Origin: Ralstonia pickettii | GTDB lineage: Bacteria; Pseudomonadota; Gammaproteobacteria; Burkholderiales; Burkholderiaceae | NCBI RefSeq assembly: GCF_030582395.1 | Contig: NZ_CP104381.1 | Location: 496,001-560,000 of the forward strand | Reading direction: 5' to 3' | Length of the DNA: 64,000 nucleotides | Part shown: positions 54,242-62,865 of the stretch, piece after piece | How positions within the stretch are numbered: the first letter of the stretch is position 1 | How the letters are laid out: each line of letters begins with the position of its first letter | The notes under the pieces: model-generated | What the model was told of the DNA's origin: nothing | Seen by the model: only the letters and a program-made list of their open reading frames with translations | Databases searched by the model: none | Translations under genes and position numbers: made by a program

Positions 54242-56425
54242 ATGATTCCCTTCCAGCCCCGCAAGCTGGTGATGGCGCTTGCCGCCGTCCTGCCGTCCGT
54301 CGCCTCGGTTTCCGCCCTGGCTCAGGAGGCCACACCGCCGGCCGCCGCGCCTTCCACGCCCGCCACGACGGCACCCGCCACCAACGTGCGCGACCTCAGC
54401 GAAACCCGCGTCACGGCCAAGCGCCTGGACGCCGCACGCAATGCGCTGTCGCCGGACACCGGCAGCTCCGTCTACAAGTTCGACACCGATGACATCGCCC
54501 GCCTGCCGCTGGGCGATGCCACGCCGCTCAACCAGGTGCTGCTGCAGGCGCCGGGCGTGGTGCAGGATTCGTACGGGCAACTGCACGTGCGCGGAGACCA
54601 TTCGAACCTTCAGTACCGCATCAATGGCGTGATCGTGCCTGAGCCGATCAGCGGTTTCGGGCAGATGCTCGATACGCGCTTCGCCAACCAGATCAACGTG
54701 CTGACCGGTGCGCTGCCAGCGCAGTACGGCTACCGCACCGCCGGCATCGTCGACATCACCACCAAAGGCGCATCGGCCGACGAGGATGGCGAGCCGAAGG
54801 CCTTTGGCGGCGAGATCGGCACGGTGCTGGGCAGCAATGCCACGCACGAGGTCAATGCGCAGATCCAGGGCACGAAAGACCGCTTCAGCTATTACCTGTC
54901 AGGCGTGTTTGCCGAAAACAACATGGGCATTGAGAACCCGACGGGCAACCGCAACGCCACGCACGACCACACCACGCAAAACAAGTCGTTCGGCATGCTG
55001 TCGTACCTGCTCGATAGCGATAGCCGCGTAAGCTTCATGTTCGGCACGTCGAACGGCCGCTTCCAGATCCCGACGCGCCCGGGCTTGACGCCGAAGTTCA
55101 CGCTTGATGGCGCAGTGCCGCCGGCGTCGGAAGCGCTCAACGCCAATCAGCGCGAGAAGACTGACTTCCAGATCCTGACGTATCAGCAGAAGGTATCGCC
55201 CAAGCTGGACTACCAGGTGTCGGTGTTCCGCCGTGTCAGCCGCATCGACTACATGCCCGACCCGATCGGGGATCTGGTCTACAACGGCGTGGCGGCCGAC
55301 ATCATGCGCCGCAATGAGGCCTATGGTGTGCAGGGCGACGCAAGCTACAAGCTGACCGACAAGCACACGCTGCGTGCCGGCGTGTTCGTGCAGCGCGAGC
55401 GCTATGTGGCCAACAACACCTCCAGCGTGTTTGCCGCCGACGACTCCGGCGCGCAGACCAGCACCACGCCGTTCACCATCGTCGACAACCACAGCGGCAG
55501 CGGGACAACCTTCGGCGTCTACCTGCAGGACGAGTGGAAGCCCACCGACAGGCTCACCGTCAACTACGGCGCACGCTACGACCGCGTCAACACCGTCGTC
55601 AGCGAGCAGCAGCTGAGCCCGCGCCTGGGCTTGACGTATGACCTGACGTCGCGCACCCGCGTGCATGCCGGTTACGCGCGTTACTTCACGCCGCCGCCCA
55701 CGGAGAAGTTCGACAACACCTCGGTGCAAGCCTTTGCCGGCACGACCAACGCGCTGCCTTCGGATGCGAACACGGCCGTCAAGTCGGAGCGCTCGAACTA
55801 CTTTGATCTGGGGATTTCCCACCAGCTCACGCCGCATCTGACGCTGGGCCTGGATGCGTATTACCGCGACGTGCGCCATTTGCAGGATGAAGGGCAGTTT
55901 GGCAACGCGCTGCTGTACTCCGCCTTCAACTACGAGCGTGGCCGCATCTACGGGCTGGAAGGCAGCGCCAACTACCGCAACGGCAACTTCGGGGCGTATC
56001 TGAACCTGGCCGTGTCGCGCGCGCAGGGCAAGGGCATCGAGACCGGCCAGTTCCACTTCGATGCGGACGAGCTGGCCTACATCAACAACCATTGGGTCAA
56101 CCTCGATCACGATCAGCGCCTGACCGCGTCGGCGGGCGTGTCGTATCGGTATTCCGGCACGACCTATTCGAGCGATGTGCTGTTTGGTACGGGACTGCGC
56201 AACGGCTTCGCCAATACCGACCACCTGCCTGCCTACTGGCAGATGAACCTGGGCGCCGCCCGCGACTTCACCCTGCCGACGCTGGGCAAGTTCAAGACGC
56301 GGCTGACCGTGCTGAACATCTTCGACCGCAGCTACCAGTTGCGCGACGGCACGGGCATCGGCGTGGGGGCGCCGCAGTTTGCGCCGCGCCGTACGTTCCT
56401 GTTGTCGGTCAGCAAGCCGTTCTAA
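54242..56425 (+). CDS. TonB-dependent outer membrane receptor
   Basis: A 727-residue receptor with a signal peptide ending SALAQ, a proline/alanine/threonine linker, a plug domain (about residues 60-180: VTAKRLDAARNAL, PGVVQDSYGQLHVRGDHSNLQYRINGV) and a beta-barrel ending in VSKPF, the usual terminal aromatic. No siderophore biosynthesis gene adjoins it; the DUF2946-like partner hints at metal uptake, but the substrate is unknown. Start ATG 54242, 87 bases after the partner gene. Confidence 0.92.
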   Translation: MIPFQPRKLVMALAAVLPSVASVSALAQEATPPAAAPSTPATTAPATNVRDLSETRVTAKRLDAARNALSPDTGSSVYKFDTDDIARLPLGDATPLNQVLLQAPGVVQDSYGQLHVRGDHSNLQYRINGVIVPEPISGFGQMLDTRFANQINVLTGALPAQYGYRTAGIVDITTKGASADEDGEPKAFGGEIGTVLGSNATHEVNAQIQGTKDRFSYYLSGVFAENNMGIENPTGNRNATHDHTTQNKSFGMLSYLLDSDSRVSFMFGTSNGRFQIPTRPGLTPKFTLDGAVPPASEALNANQREKTDFQILTYQQKVSPKLDYQVSVFRRVSRIDYMPDPIGDLVYNGVAADIMRRNEAYGVQGDASYKLTDKHTLRAGVFVQRERYVANNTSSVFAADDSGAQTSTTPFTIVDNHSGSGTTFGVYLQDEWKPTDRLTVNYGARYDRVNTVVSEQQLSPRLGLTYDLTSRTRVHAGYARYFTPPPTEKFDNTSVQAFAGTTNALPSDANTAVKSERSNYFDLGISHQLTPHLTLGLDAYYRDVRHLQDEGQFGNALLYSAFNYERGRIYGLEGSANYRNGNFGAYLNLAVSRAQGKGIETGQFHFDADELAYINNHWVNLDHDQRLTASAGVSYRYSGTTYSSDVLFGTGLRNGFANTDHLPAYWQMNLGAARDFTLPTLGKFKTRLTVLNIFDRSYQLRDGTGIGVGAPQFAPRRTFLLSVSKPF

Positions 56426-56429
56426 GCAA

Positions 56430-56458
56430 ATCGGGCCAGCACATGTGGCTGGCCCGAT
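56430..56458. terminator. Perfect 11-bp hairpin between convergent receptor and exported protein genes
   Basis: ATCGGGCCAGC (56430-56440) pairs with GCTGGCCCGAT (56448-56458). T-runs are short on both sides (TTTGC on the minus side), so termination is plausible in either direction but not certain. Confidence 0.6.
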
Positions 56459-56479
56459 GTTGCATCCATTACATCGTCA

Positions 56480-57115
56480 TTACATCGGCGGGACCATCCC
56501 GTCCTTGCCGACCAACACGCGTTGCGCGACCAGCGTGCCCTGCGCATCGGCGCGTACGAACATGACGACATGCGCGCCCGCCTTCAAGTCGTCGCGGCGG
56601 CCCGGCTCGAAGGTGACGATCGGCACCTGCGGCGGCACCACGATGCGCTGCTCTCCATCCTTGTATTTGACAGACAGCGTGCGGCCCTGCGCCCCGGTGA
56701 CGGCGCCTGCCTGCTCGACCGTGCCGTTGGTCATGCTGCTGTTCGGCCCCAGATCGTAGGGGCGGTGGCCGTCTCCGGTGCCGCGCATGGCTTCCGGAAA
56801 CACGTGTACCTCCAGCGCACGCAGCGTGCCGTCCGGCTCCTTGACCGCTGCCGTGCCGATGTAGCTGCCGGCCCGAATGGCCGACGGCTCGATCGGCGCA
56901 ACCTGCGTGACGCTGATGTCCACCGGCAGCGTCACGGTGGCCTTGTTGCCGGACGTGTCGGTCACGTCGACAGTGGTGCTGTGAACCGCATTGATGGTGG
57001 CCCGCACACGCGTGGGCGCGGCGGCGGTGCTTTGTGCGGAAGCGGGGAGGGGAAGGGCCGCAGTCAGAAGGGCGACAGCGGCAGCAGTACGGGCAAAGGA
57101 GCGTAGACGGGTCAT
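56480..57115 (-). CDS. Exported DUF5666-like protein
   Basis: A 211-residue protein with signal peptide ending ASAQ and a repeat-like beta domain: RVRATINAVHSTTVDVTDTSGNKATVTLP, then GSYIGTAAVKEPDGTLRALEVHVFPEAMRG and DLKAGAHVVMFVRADAQGTLVAQRVLVGKDG. The pattern of an N-terminal nucleic-acid-like barrel followed by a second suggests the DUF5666 type of periplasmic protein, often wrongly labelled as a metal-transport permease. It has no membrane segments apart from the signal. Confidence 0.7.
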   Translation of the reverse strand: MTRLRSFARTAAAVALLTAALPLPASAQSTAAAPTRVRATINAVHSTTVDVTDTSGNKATVTLPVDISVTQVAPIEPSAIRAGSYIGTAAVKEPDGTLRALEVHVFPEAMRGTGDGHRPYDLGPNSSMTNGTVEQAGAVTGAQGRTLSVKYKDGEQRIVVPPQVPIVTFEPGRRDDLKAGAHVVMFVRADAQGTLVAQRVLVGKDGMVPPM

Positions 57116-57252
57116 AGGGCAGGCACGTGAGATTCACCCAGACGTGGGCGCGGCGGGCCAGCGTGCATGCGCGTTTGCGAAGCGCTGGTCCGCCGCCAGT
57201 CTAGACCGGACCGCGCTGGCGTGCAGGGCGGCCCGCGGTCATCCCGCCCGGC

Positions 57253-57840
57253 TCAACCGCGATGCTGACCCGGCACGCGCTTGCCCTTGTACGTCGGGCG
57301 GCTGCGGCGCATGTTGTCGGCCCCATCCGTGCCGCCTCCGGTGGGCGATTGCACCGGCAAATCGCGGCTGCCGGGTTGCGGGTCGATCGGCGCATCGTCC
57401 AGCTCGACGGCGTCGGGGGCGTCTGCGTCGTCGTTTTCTCCGGCCAGGCCTGTGGCGTGCTCGAAGTTCTCGTCGTCGATGGGGGTATCGACTTCCGGGT
57501 CATTCAGGTCCCGTATGGTGTCGGGCATTAAGTCGCCGCCCTCGCGTATCACCGGTTCGTGCCCCGCTGCGCGCCGCTCGCCCGTGCCGGTGGAATCGGT
57601 GTCGCTGTCGAGATTGACGTCGCCAAGGTCCGCGCCAGCCGTGCGGTTGGCTGCATTGCCATGCGGATGGACGGCGGGATCGTCGTCAAAGCGATCTTCG
57701 ACGTCGCTGCCCAGACCCGGGCCGCCGACCACGTCACTGCCCGAGTCCGAACTGTCGGAGGGGCCGAGGGCGTCGGTGCCGTGACCCTTGCCGGTTTGTG
57801 CAGGTGCCTCGCCGGTGCGATACAGATTGCTGGTTGCCAT
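57253..57840 (-). CDS. Acidic hydrophilic protein of unknown function
   Basis: A 195-residue protein (MATSNLYRTGEAPAQTG...) dominated by Asp, Gly, Ser and Glu in the first 150 residues, with DRFDDDPAVHPHGNAANRTAG, DLGDVNLDSDTDSTG and a basic end NMRRSRPTYKGKRVPGQHRG. No hydrophobic core is visible, so it is probably disordered. It is divergent from two other short hydrophilic genes at 58013, with 172 bases between the starts. Confidence 0.7.
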   Translation of the reverse strand: MATSNLYRTGEAPAQTGKGHGTDALGPSDSSDSGSDVVGGPGLGSDVEDRFDDDPAVHPHGNAANRTAGADLGDVNLDSDTDSTGTGERRAAGHEPVIREGGDLMPDTIRDLNDPEVDTPIDDENFEHATGLAGENDDADAPDAVELDDAPIDPQPGSRDLPVQSPTGGGTDGADNMRRSRPTYKGKRVPGQHRG

Positions 57841-58012
57841 GTGGATTCTCCATGCGTGCTTGTGCGCCAAGGCGCGACACAGCCAACGCAGCAAGCCAGA
57901 TACCTGCGCGCGGCGCAAGCGGCGTCCGGCAGCGCACTGTTTGGGCGGCACGCTCGTTGCGACCCACTTTGCCGCGGGCAAGCCGCCCGCAACCGAGACC
58001 AGGAGGCTGACG

Positions 58013-58318
58013 ATGAAGCAACACGCACAGCAACCGCACAAGCCCGCTGCACAGGCGGGAGGAAGCGCGGGGAAACGAACGAGTGAAAGTAAGAAGGGCG
58101 ATCGCCGCGATCAAGCGCAGAAGGAAGGGGCTGGCGCCAAGGGCAGCACAGAATCCGACCGCGCCGAGCGCACTTCGATGCAGCACGGCACCGATCAGTC
58201 TGCCAAGCGCCCGACGCCGACGCCCGCTGAAGACGGCCGTGCCGCTGCTCAAGAGGGGCAACTGCCGCAAAACCAGCAGCGCCTGGGGCAGCACCAGAAC
58301 AGCCGGAAACAGCCATGA
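58013..58318 (+). CDS. Small hydrophilic protein, Gln/Lys/Ala-rich
   Basis: A 101-residue protein (MKQHAQQPHKPAAQAGGSAGKR...) with long runs of Gln, Lys, Ala and Arg and no hydrophobic segment. A perfect AGGAGG six bases before ATG 58013 supports expression. Its stop overlaps the next gene's start (ATGA), so they are coupled. The composition resembles stress-associated disordered proteins. No function is recognised. Confidence 0.7.
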   Translation: MKQHAQQPHKPAAQAGGSAGKRTSESKKGDRRDQAQKEGAGAKGSTESDRAERTSMQHGTDQSAKRPTPTPAEDGRAAAQEGQLPQNQQRLGQHQNSRKQP

Positions 58319-58518
58319 GCGGTACCCATACACCCCGTGATGACAACAAAGCCAAAGCGCCTTCGAGTGACGCCACCGCCAAACCCGTCGCGCCGGCCAT
58401 CCCAAGCGAGAGCGGCGTAGGCGAAGAGGACCCGGGCGACTTCGAAAACGCTTCGATCCGCGCGGGCGACGGGGAACGCCCCGCAGCGCCGCCAGCCAAG
58501 CCAGACCGGCGGCGCTAG
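58315..58518 (+). CDS. Small hydrophilic protein, coupled to 58013 gene
   Basis: A 67-residue protein (MSGTHTPRDDNKAKAPSS...) rich in Ala, Pro, Asp and Glu with a basic end PPAKPDRRR. It overlaps the preceding stop by ATGA. No hydrophobic core. The acidic stretch SGVGEEDPGDFENASI is its only distinctive segment. Confidence 0.65.
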   Translation: MSGTHTPRDDNKAKAPSSDATAKPVAPAIPSESGVGEEDPGDFENASIRAGDGERPAAPPAKPDRRR

Positions 58519-58535
58519 CCGCTCAGCATCGTCAT

Positions 58536-58565
58536 TTCAGCCGCGCGAGGGCTGGCGCGGCTGAA
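58536..58565. terminator. Hairpin at the convergent 3' ends near 58.5 kb
   Basis: TTCAGCCGCGC (58536-58546) pairs with GCGCGGCTGAA (58555-58565). It overlaps the last codons of the DUF2917-like gene on the minus strand. T-runs are weak. Confidence 0.4.
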
Positions 58566-58878
58566 TGATGTTTGCCAGCCAACGCCACATCGCTGACCAC
58601 ATCGGGCGTGGTGTGCGGGCAGCACCGGCGACGATGCGCAGGTGCGCGCCGGTGCGCCCATCGGCACGCAGACGCCACCACCCGGACGTTTCCACAACGT
58701 ACGCGTGGCCAGCGCCGAGGGTGTACCGCGCGGCTGCTACCGAGCGCGATGGTGGCTCCAGCCGCAAGCTGCCTTCCAAAGTCACGAGCGTGGTTCCAAC
58801 GGGCAGCCAGTGCAGGCCGGCTTGTCCGGGGCAAAGCGCCAACCATTGCGGTTCGTGTGCGGATGTCATCGCAGTCAT
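58537..58878 (-). CDS. DUF2917-like protein
   Basis: A 113-residue protein from ATG 58878 (MTAMTSAHEPQWLALCPGQ). The pattern LALCPGQAGLHWLPVGTTLVTLEGSLRLEPP followed by LGAGHAYVVETSGWWRLRADG resembles DUF2917 proteins, small single-domain beta proteins common beside MocR-type regulators. It ends RWLANIIQPRQPSRG. It is divergent from mocR with a 205-base gap holding direct repeats, so it is a plausible regulatory target. Confidence 0.65.
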   Translation of the reverse strand: MTAMTSAHEPQWLALCPGQAGLHWLPVGTTLVTLEGSLRLEPPSRSVAAARYTLGAGHAYVVETSGWWRLRADGRTGAHLRIVAGAARTPRPMWSAMWRWLANIIQPRQPSRG

Positions 58879-58956
58879 GTCGATCTCCTGAACATGGCTG
58901 CAGCGTAGGGAACACGCCGGGCCGCCAACAGACACAGAGCGGGGCGACGTGGGCCG

Positions 58957-58973
58957 CAACACCCGAGGTGTTG
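58957..58973. repeat. Inverted repeat CAACACC-CGA-GGTGTTG
   Basis: A perfect 7-bp inverted repeat with a three-base centre in the gap between the DUF2917-like and mocR genes; possibly a repressor site. Confidence 0.4.
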
Positions 58974-58978
58974 TGACC

Positions 58979-59021
58979 ATCTGTTACGGTACAGTTTGCC
59001 GCTGTCTGTATCTGTTGCGGT
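58979..59021 (+). promoter_or_regulatory. Direct repeats ATCTGTTRCGGT, candidate MocR sites
   Basis: ATCTGTTACGGT (58979-58990) and ATCTGTTGCGGT (59010-59021) match at 11 of 12 bases, with starts 31 bases apart, close to three helical turns. MocR regulators such as GabR and PdxR bind spaced direct repeats of this type on one face of the DNA. Confidence 0.6.
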
Positions 59022-59083
59022 CGCGGTCGTACCGGCATGATGTGCTGGACTCTACCCGCCGCCTGTCGTCGCCCTCCGCCGCC

Positions 59084-60547
59084 ATGTCCGTCACCGAGTT
59101 GACCTCCCCGCCCGCGCAGCCGCTGTACCGGACGCTTGCCGACCATTACCTCGGCGCGATTCGCAGCGGGGTGCTGGCGCCGGGCGAGCGCATGCCGTCG
59201 GTGCGCATGCTGATGCGCACGCACGCCGTGAGTCTGTCGACGGCGCTGCAGGTGTGCCGGCATCTGGAGACGGAAGGTTGGTTGGAAGCACGGGAGCGCT
59301 CCGGCTACTTTGTGCGTCAGCCGCGGCGCGCCTTGCTGGCTCCGGTCAAGGAGCCAGAAGTTTCGACGCCCGATCCGGCGGCTTACGTGGGCGTGCATGC
59401 GCGCGTGTCCGCCATCGTGGCGCGCGGCCAGCAGGCCACGGTGCATGTCGACCTGTCGGGAGCGAGTGGGGCGGCCGCGTTGTACCCGGCGGCGGCACTC
59501 AACCGGATTGCGTCGCAGGTGCTGCGGCGGTATCCGCTCCTGTTGACGCAGGCTGTCATCCCGAACGGCCATCCCGAGTTGCAGACCGCCGTGGCGCGCC
59601 GTGCGCTCGACATGGGCGTGCAGGTCGCGCCGGACGACGTGATCGTCACTCATGGCTGCATCGAGGCGGTGAACCTCGCATTGCGCGCGGTGGCCCAACC
59701 GGGCGATACCGTGGCAGTGGAATCACCAACTTATTACGGGCTGCTGCAGGTGCTGGAAAGCCTGGGCATGCGCGCGGTGGAAATTCCTACCAGCCCGCGC
59801 ACCGGTATGTCGCTCGAGGCGCTGGAGATGGCGGTGCAGGCCTACGGCAACATTCGCGCCGTGGTGGTGGTGCCCAATCTGCAGAATCCGCTCGGCAGTA
59901 TCATGCCTGACGCCGCCAAGCGCCGGATGGCCGCCTTTTGCGACGCCCACCGCATCGCCCTCATTGAAGACGATACGTATAGCGCCCTTGGCGACAGCCC
60001 CACGCCGCTCAAGGCTCTCAAAGCGTGGGACCGCACGGGCAACGTCATCTATTGCGCGTCGTTGAGCAAGGTGCTGGCACCCGGCCTGCGCCTGGGCTGG
60101 ATGGCGGCCGGCCGCTGGCAGGGGCGCGTGCAGATGCTGAAGTTTGCGCAGTCGCGGCCGAACGATTCGTGGTCGCAGGTGCTGGCGGGGCGCTTCATCG
60201 CGTCGGGTGCGTACGACCGTCACCTGCGTACGCTGCGCCAGACGTTGCGCGAACAGCGCGAGCGCATGGCTGAATCGATTGCGGGATGCTTCCCCGCGGG
60301 CACGCGGTTGTCGGTGCCGTCAGGCGGGTTGGCGATGTGGGTCGAGCTGCCAGCCAACGTGTCGTCAATGGAACTGTTCGATGCGGCGCTGGCCCAGGGC
60401 ATCCGGATTGCGCCGGGCACGATGTTCTCGAACCTGAACCGCTTCGATCATTTCTTCCGCATCTGCTTCGGGCTGGAACCTTCGGCCAACCTCGAAGCTG
60501 CGCTTGCCACGCTCGGCCAGCTCACGCAGCAACTGGCCGAGCGCTGA
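59084..60547 (+). CDS. MocR-type PLP-dependent regulator (GntR HTH plus aminotransferase fold)
   Basis: A 487-residue protein from ATG 59084 (MSVTELTSPP). The N-terminal winged helix (about residues 12-80: LYRTLADHYLGAIRSGVLAPGERMPSVRML) is joined by a linker to a fold-type I aminotransferase domain (about 120-480). The PLP lysine is K329 in ASLSKVLAPGLRLGWM. Such proteins regulate a neighbouring gene in response to an amine or PLP-related ligand. A longer frame from 58949 crosses the promoter gap and is unlikely. Confidence 0.92.
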   Translation: MSVTELTSPPAQPLYRTLADHYLGAIRSGVLAPGERMPSVRMLMRTHAVSLSTALQVCRHLETEGWLEARERSGYFVRQPRRALLAPVKEPEVSTPDPAAYVGVHARVSAIVARGQQATVHVDLSGASGAAALYPAAALNRIASQVLRRYPLLLTQAVIPNGHPELQTAVARRALDMGVQVAPDDVIVTHGCIEAVNLALRAVAQPGDTVAVESPTYYGLLQVLESLGMRAVEIPTSPRTGMSLEALEMAVQAYGNIRAVVVVPNLQNPLGSIMPDAAKRRMAAFCDAHRIALIEDDTYSALGDSPTPLKALKAWDRTGNVIYCASLSKVLAPGLRLGWMAAGRWQGRVQMLKFAQSRPNDSWSQVLAGRFIASGAYDRHLRTLRQTLREQRERMAESIAGCFPAGTRLSVPSGGLAMWVELPANVSSMELFDAALAQGIRIAPGTMFSNLNRFDHFFRICFGLEPSANLEAALATLGQLTQQLAER

Positions 60548-60556
60548 CGCATCGCC

Positions 60557-61225
60557 TCACCGGCACCATGCCGGCACCGCGGAAGGTGTTTCCAGACCCT
60601 GCACGCTTTGCGCAATCTGTTGCGACCATTGCTGGACGAGGCGTTGCGTGGACGACACCACCGCGTTGACGCCAGCCTCTGAATCCGTACCCGCGGCTTG
60701 CCCATTGACGGGCAGGGCCAGCGTCGTCTGGCAGGTGAGGGCTGCGGGCGCTGCCCCTTGGTTTGCCGCATCGCGCGATACGCGCCACGTCACTAGCGCC
60801 GTCACGCCTTGGCCAGGCCGCGCGTCATAGCTGCGCATTTCGGCACCGATGCGGTAGAGCGGCACGCCCGCAGGCGCTGCGGCACTTCCCACGTCCACGG
60901 CAGCAAGCGTCGTCGCCAGGTTCGCAGACAGCGCATCGCGCAGTTCCGAACCGAACGGCGCGGCCCAACGTTGCTGCTCCAGCGCCACCACTTCGCTGTC
61001 GGACGTACGCAGCACGATCTGCGGCTTGTCCAGGCGATCGGGCACCCGCACGCCCGAGAGGCGGAATGCACGCTGAAAGCGGGCGGCGTCGGTTGCTTCA
61101 GGGCGCGCCGACAGCGTATGCAACGTCGGCTCGGGCGAGGCGCACGCGCCAACCAGCAAGGCCACGGCAGCGCCGCCGGCCACGCGAAGAGAAAAAGACA
61201 GCATCGTCGTTTGCATCGGCATCAT
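60557..61225 (-). CDS. pqiC: PqiC family lipoprotein
   Basis: A 222-residue lipoprotein with lipobox ALLVGACAS (Cys near residue 28) of the PqiC/YmbA type (ABC-type transport auxiliary domain). Segments TLHTLSARPE, VRVPDRLDKPQIVLRTSDSEV and the RWAAPFGSELRDALSANLATTL block are typical. It is an outer membrane partner of the PqiB channel. The ATG overlaps the pqiB stop (ATGA). Confidence 0.92.
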   Translation of the reverse strand: MMPMQTTMLSFSLRVAGGAAVALLVGACASPEPTLHTLSARPEATDAARFQRAFRLSGVRVPDRLDKPQIVLRTSDSEVVALEQQRWAAPFGSELRDALSANLATTLAAVDVGSAAAPAGVPLYRIGAEMRSYDARPGQGVTALVTWRVSRDAANQGAAPAALTCQTTLALPVNGQAAGTDSEAGVNAVVSSTQRLVQQWSQQIAQSVQGLETPSAVPAWCR

Positions 61226-62865
61226 TGCGCGTCCTTTGCCTTGCCGCGGATCAGCGCTTCCGGGTGGCGGTCCAGATAATCGGTCAGCACGCGCACGGAC
61301 GCGGCGGCCTTGGCCACCTGTTCCAGCGTGTCGCGCGCATTGCGTTGCAGCGGGGCATCGTCGGAGAAGACCTGGCGCGCAGAGTCGAGCGTGCGGCGCG
61401 CCTCGGCCAGCGTTTCCTTCATCTGCGGGGCGAGATCGCTGTTGACGGTCTTGGCCAGTTGCTCGGTCTGCTTGAGCGTAGCGTCGAGCGTCGTCAGCGT
61501 GCGGTGAACATCCTGTCCGATCTGCTCGAACGGCACCTTGTTGAGCTTCTTGGCGATGCCGGCAATCTGCGCTTCGATATCGTCCGTGGGGTTGTCGGCC
61601 GTGGGGAACACATACGCGCCGTCGCGATCGCGCATGCCGAAGCGCGGCGGGGTCTTCTCGCGCTCGGCCGTGTCGATGAAGTCGAGGTTCACGAACTGCT
61701 GTCCCGTCAGCAGGCTCGCGCTCTTGAGCTGCGCGCGCATGCCGTTCTTCACCAGCACGTCGAACTGTGTGCGGACGTCTTCGGCGGCGTGCTGCGGGTT
61801 GTCGTCGCGGATGTCCATGCCGAAGCGCGTGGGGTACAGCGTGGCCGTCACGGGCAGCACGAACTCGTGGCGCTTCTTGCTGTAGTGGATGCCGATCGAC
61901 TTGATCTCGCCCACGTTGATGCCCTTGAACTCCACCGGTGCGCCCACGTTGAGCCCGCGCAGCGAGCGGTGGAAGTACATCACCACGGTCTGCGACAGGT
62001 GTTCCGGGTCCTTCAGCGCCGCGGTTTCGTTGCGCACGAGCTGGAACTGTGCGTCGGAGGCAGCCGGCTCGTGATCGGCTTCTTCCGGTGTCTGGAACGC
62101 AATGCCGCCGAGCGCCACGGTCAGCAGCGATTGCGTATCGACCTTCAGCCCGTTGGCGTCGAGCTTGAGGTCGATGCCGCTGGCGTTCCAGAACCGCGTG
62201 CCGCGTGCCACAAATTTGTCGAACGGCGCGTTGACGAAGATGTGCAAGGTCACGCCCTTGCCGTCGGCGTCGATGTCGTAGGCGGTGACTTGCCCCACGC
62301 GCACGCGGCGGAAATACACCGGCGCGCCGATATCGAGTGAGCCCAGGTCGGGCGCGTGCAAGGTGAACTGCTTGCCGGGCGCATCGGCGGAGATGGCCGG
62401 CGGTGTGTCGAGGCCCTTGAAGACGGATTTTTTCTCTTGCGAGCGGCCGCCGTCCACGCCGATGTACGCCCCGGAGAGCAGCGTGCCGAGCCCCGAGATG
62501 CTGCCGGCCGCCACGCGCGGGCGCACCACCCAGAAGCGCGTGTCGGATGCGGCAAACGCCTTGCCGTCATGCGTCAGTTCGATCAGTACCACGGCGCCGG
62601 ACCGGTCGTCGCTGAGCCCCACCGCCTTGACCACGCCGATATCCACGCTCTTGTATTTGACGCGCGTCTTGCCCGCCTCGATGCCCTCGGCCGAGCTGAA
62701 CGTGACGGTCACCTGCGCGCCGCGCGCCAGGATCACGCGTGCCATGAGCGTTGCACCCACCACGAGTGCCACGATCGGCACCAGCCAGATCAGTGAGGGC
62801 AGCCAGCGCTTGCGCTTCGTGCGGCGAGGCGCCGGGACGTTTTCGTTATCGACGGGGTCGGTCAT
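61222..62865 (-). CDS. pqiB: Intermembrane lipid transport protein PqiB (MCE)
   Basis: A 547-residue MCE protein, the length of E. coli PqiB (546). It has one N-terminal membrane segment (WLPSLIWLVPIVALVVGATLMA) and three MCE domains (about residues 45-130, 160-220, 285-390), then a coiled-coil C-terminus. PqiB forms a periplasm-spanning hexameric tube for lipid traffic between the membranes. It overlaps pqiC and pqiA2 by ATGA at both ends. Confidence 0.94.
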   Translation of the reverse strand: MTDPVDNENVPAPRRTKRKRWLPSLIWLVPIVALVVGATLMARVILARGAQVTVTFSSAEGIEAGKTRVKYKSVDIGVVKAVGLSDDRSGAVVLIELTHDGKAFAASDTRFWVVRPRVAAGSISGLGTLLSGAYIGVDGGRSQEKKSVFKGLDTPPAISADAPGKQFTLHAPDLGSLDIGAPVYFRRVRVGQVTAYDIDADGKGVTLHIFVNAPFDKFVARGTRFWNASGIDLKLDANGLKVDTQSLLTVALGGIAFQTPEEADHEPAASDAQFQLVRNETAALKDPEHLSQTVVMYFHRSLRGLNVGAPVEFKGINVGEIKSIGIHYSKKRHEFVLPVTATLYPTRFGMDIRDDNPQHAAEDVRTQFDVLVKNGMRAQLKSASLLTGQQFVNLDFIDTAEREKTPPRFGMRDRDGAYVFPTADNPTDDIEAQIAGIAKKLNKVPFEQIGQDVHRTLTTLDATLKQTEQLAKTVNSDLAPQMKETLAEARRTLDSARQVFSDDAPLQRNARDTLEQVAKAAASVRVLTDYLDRHPEALIRGKAKDAQ

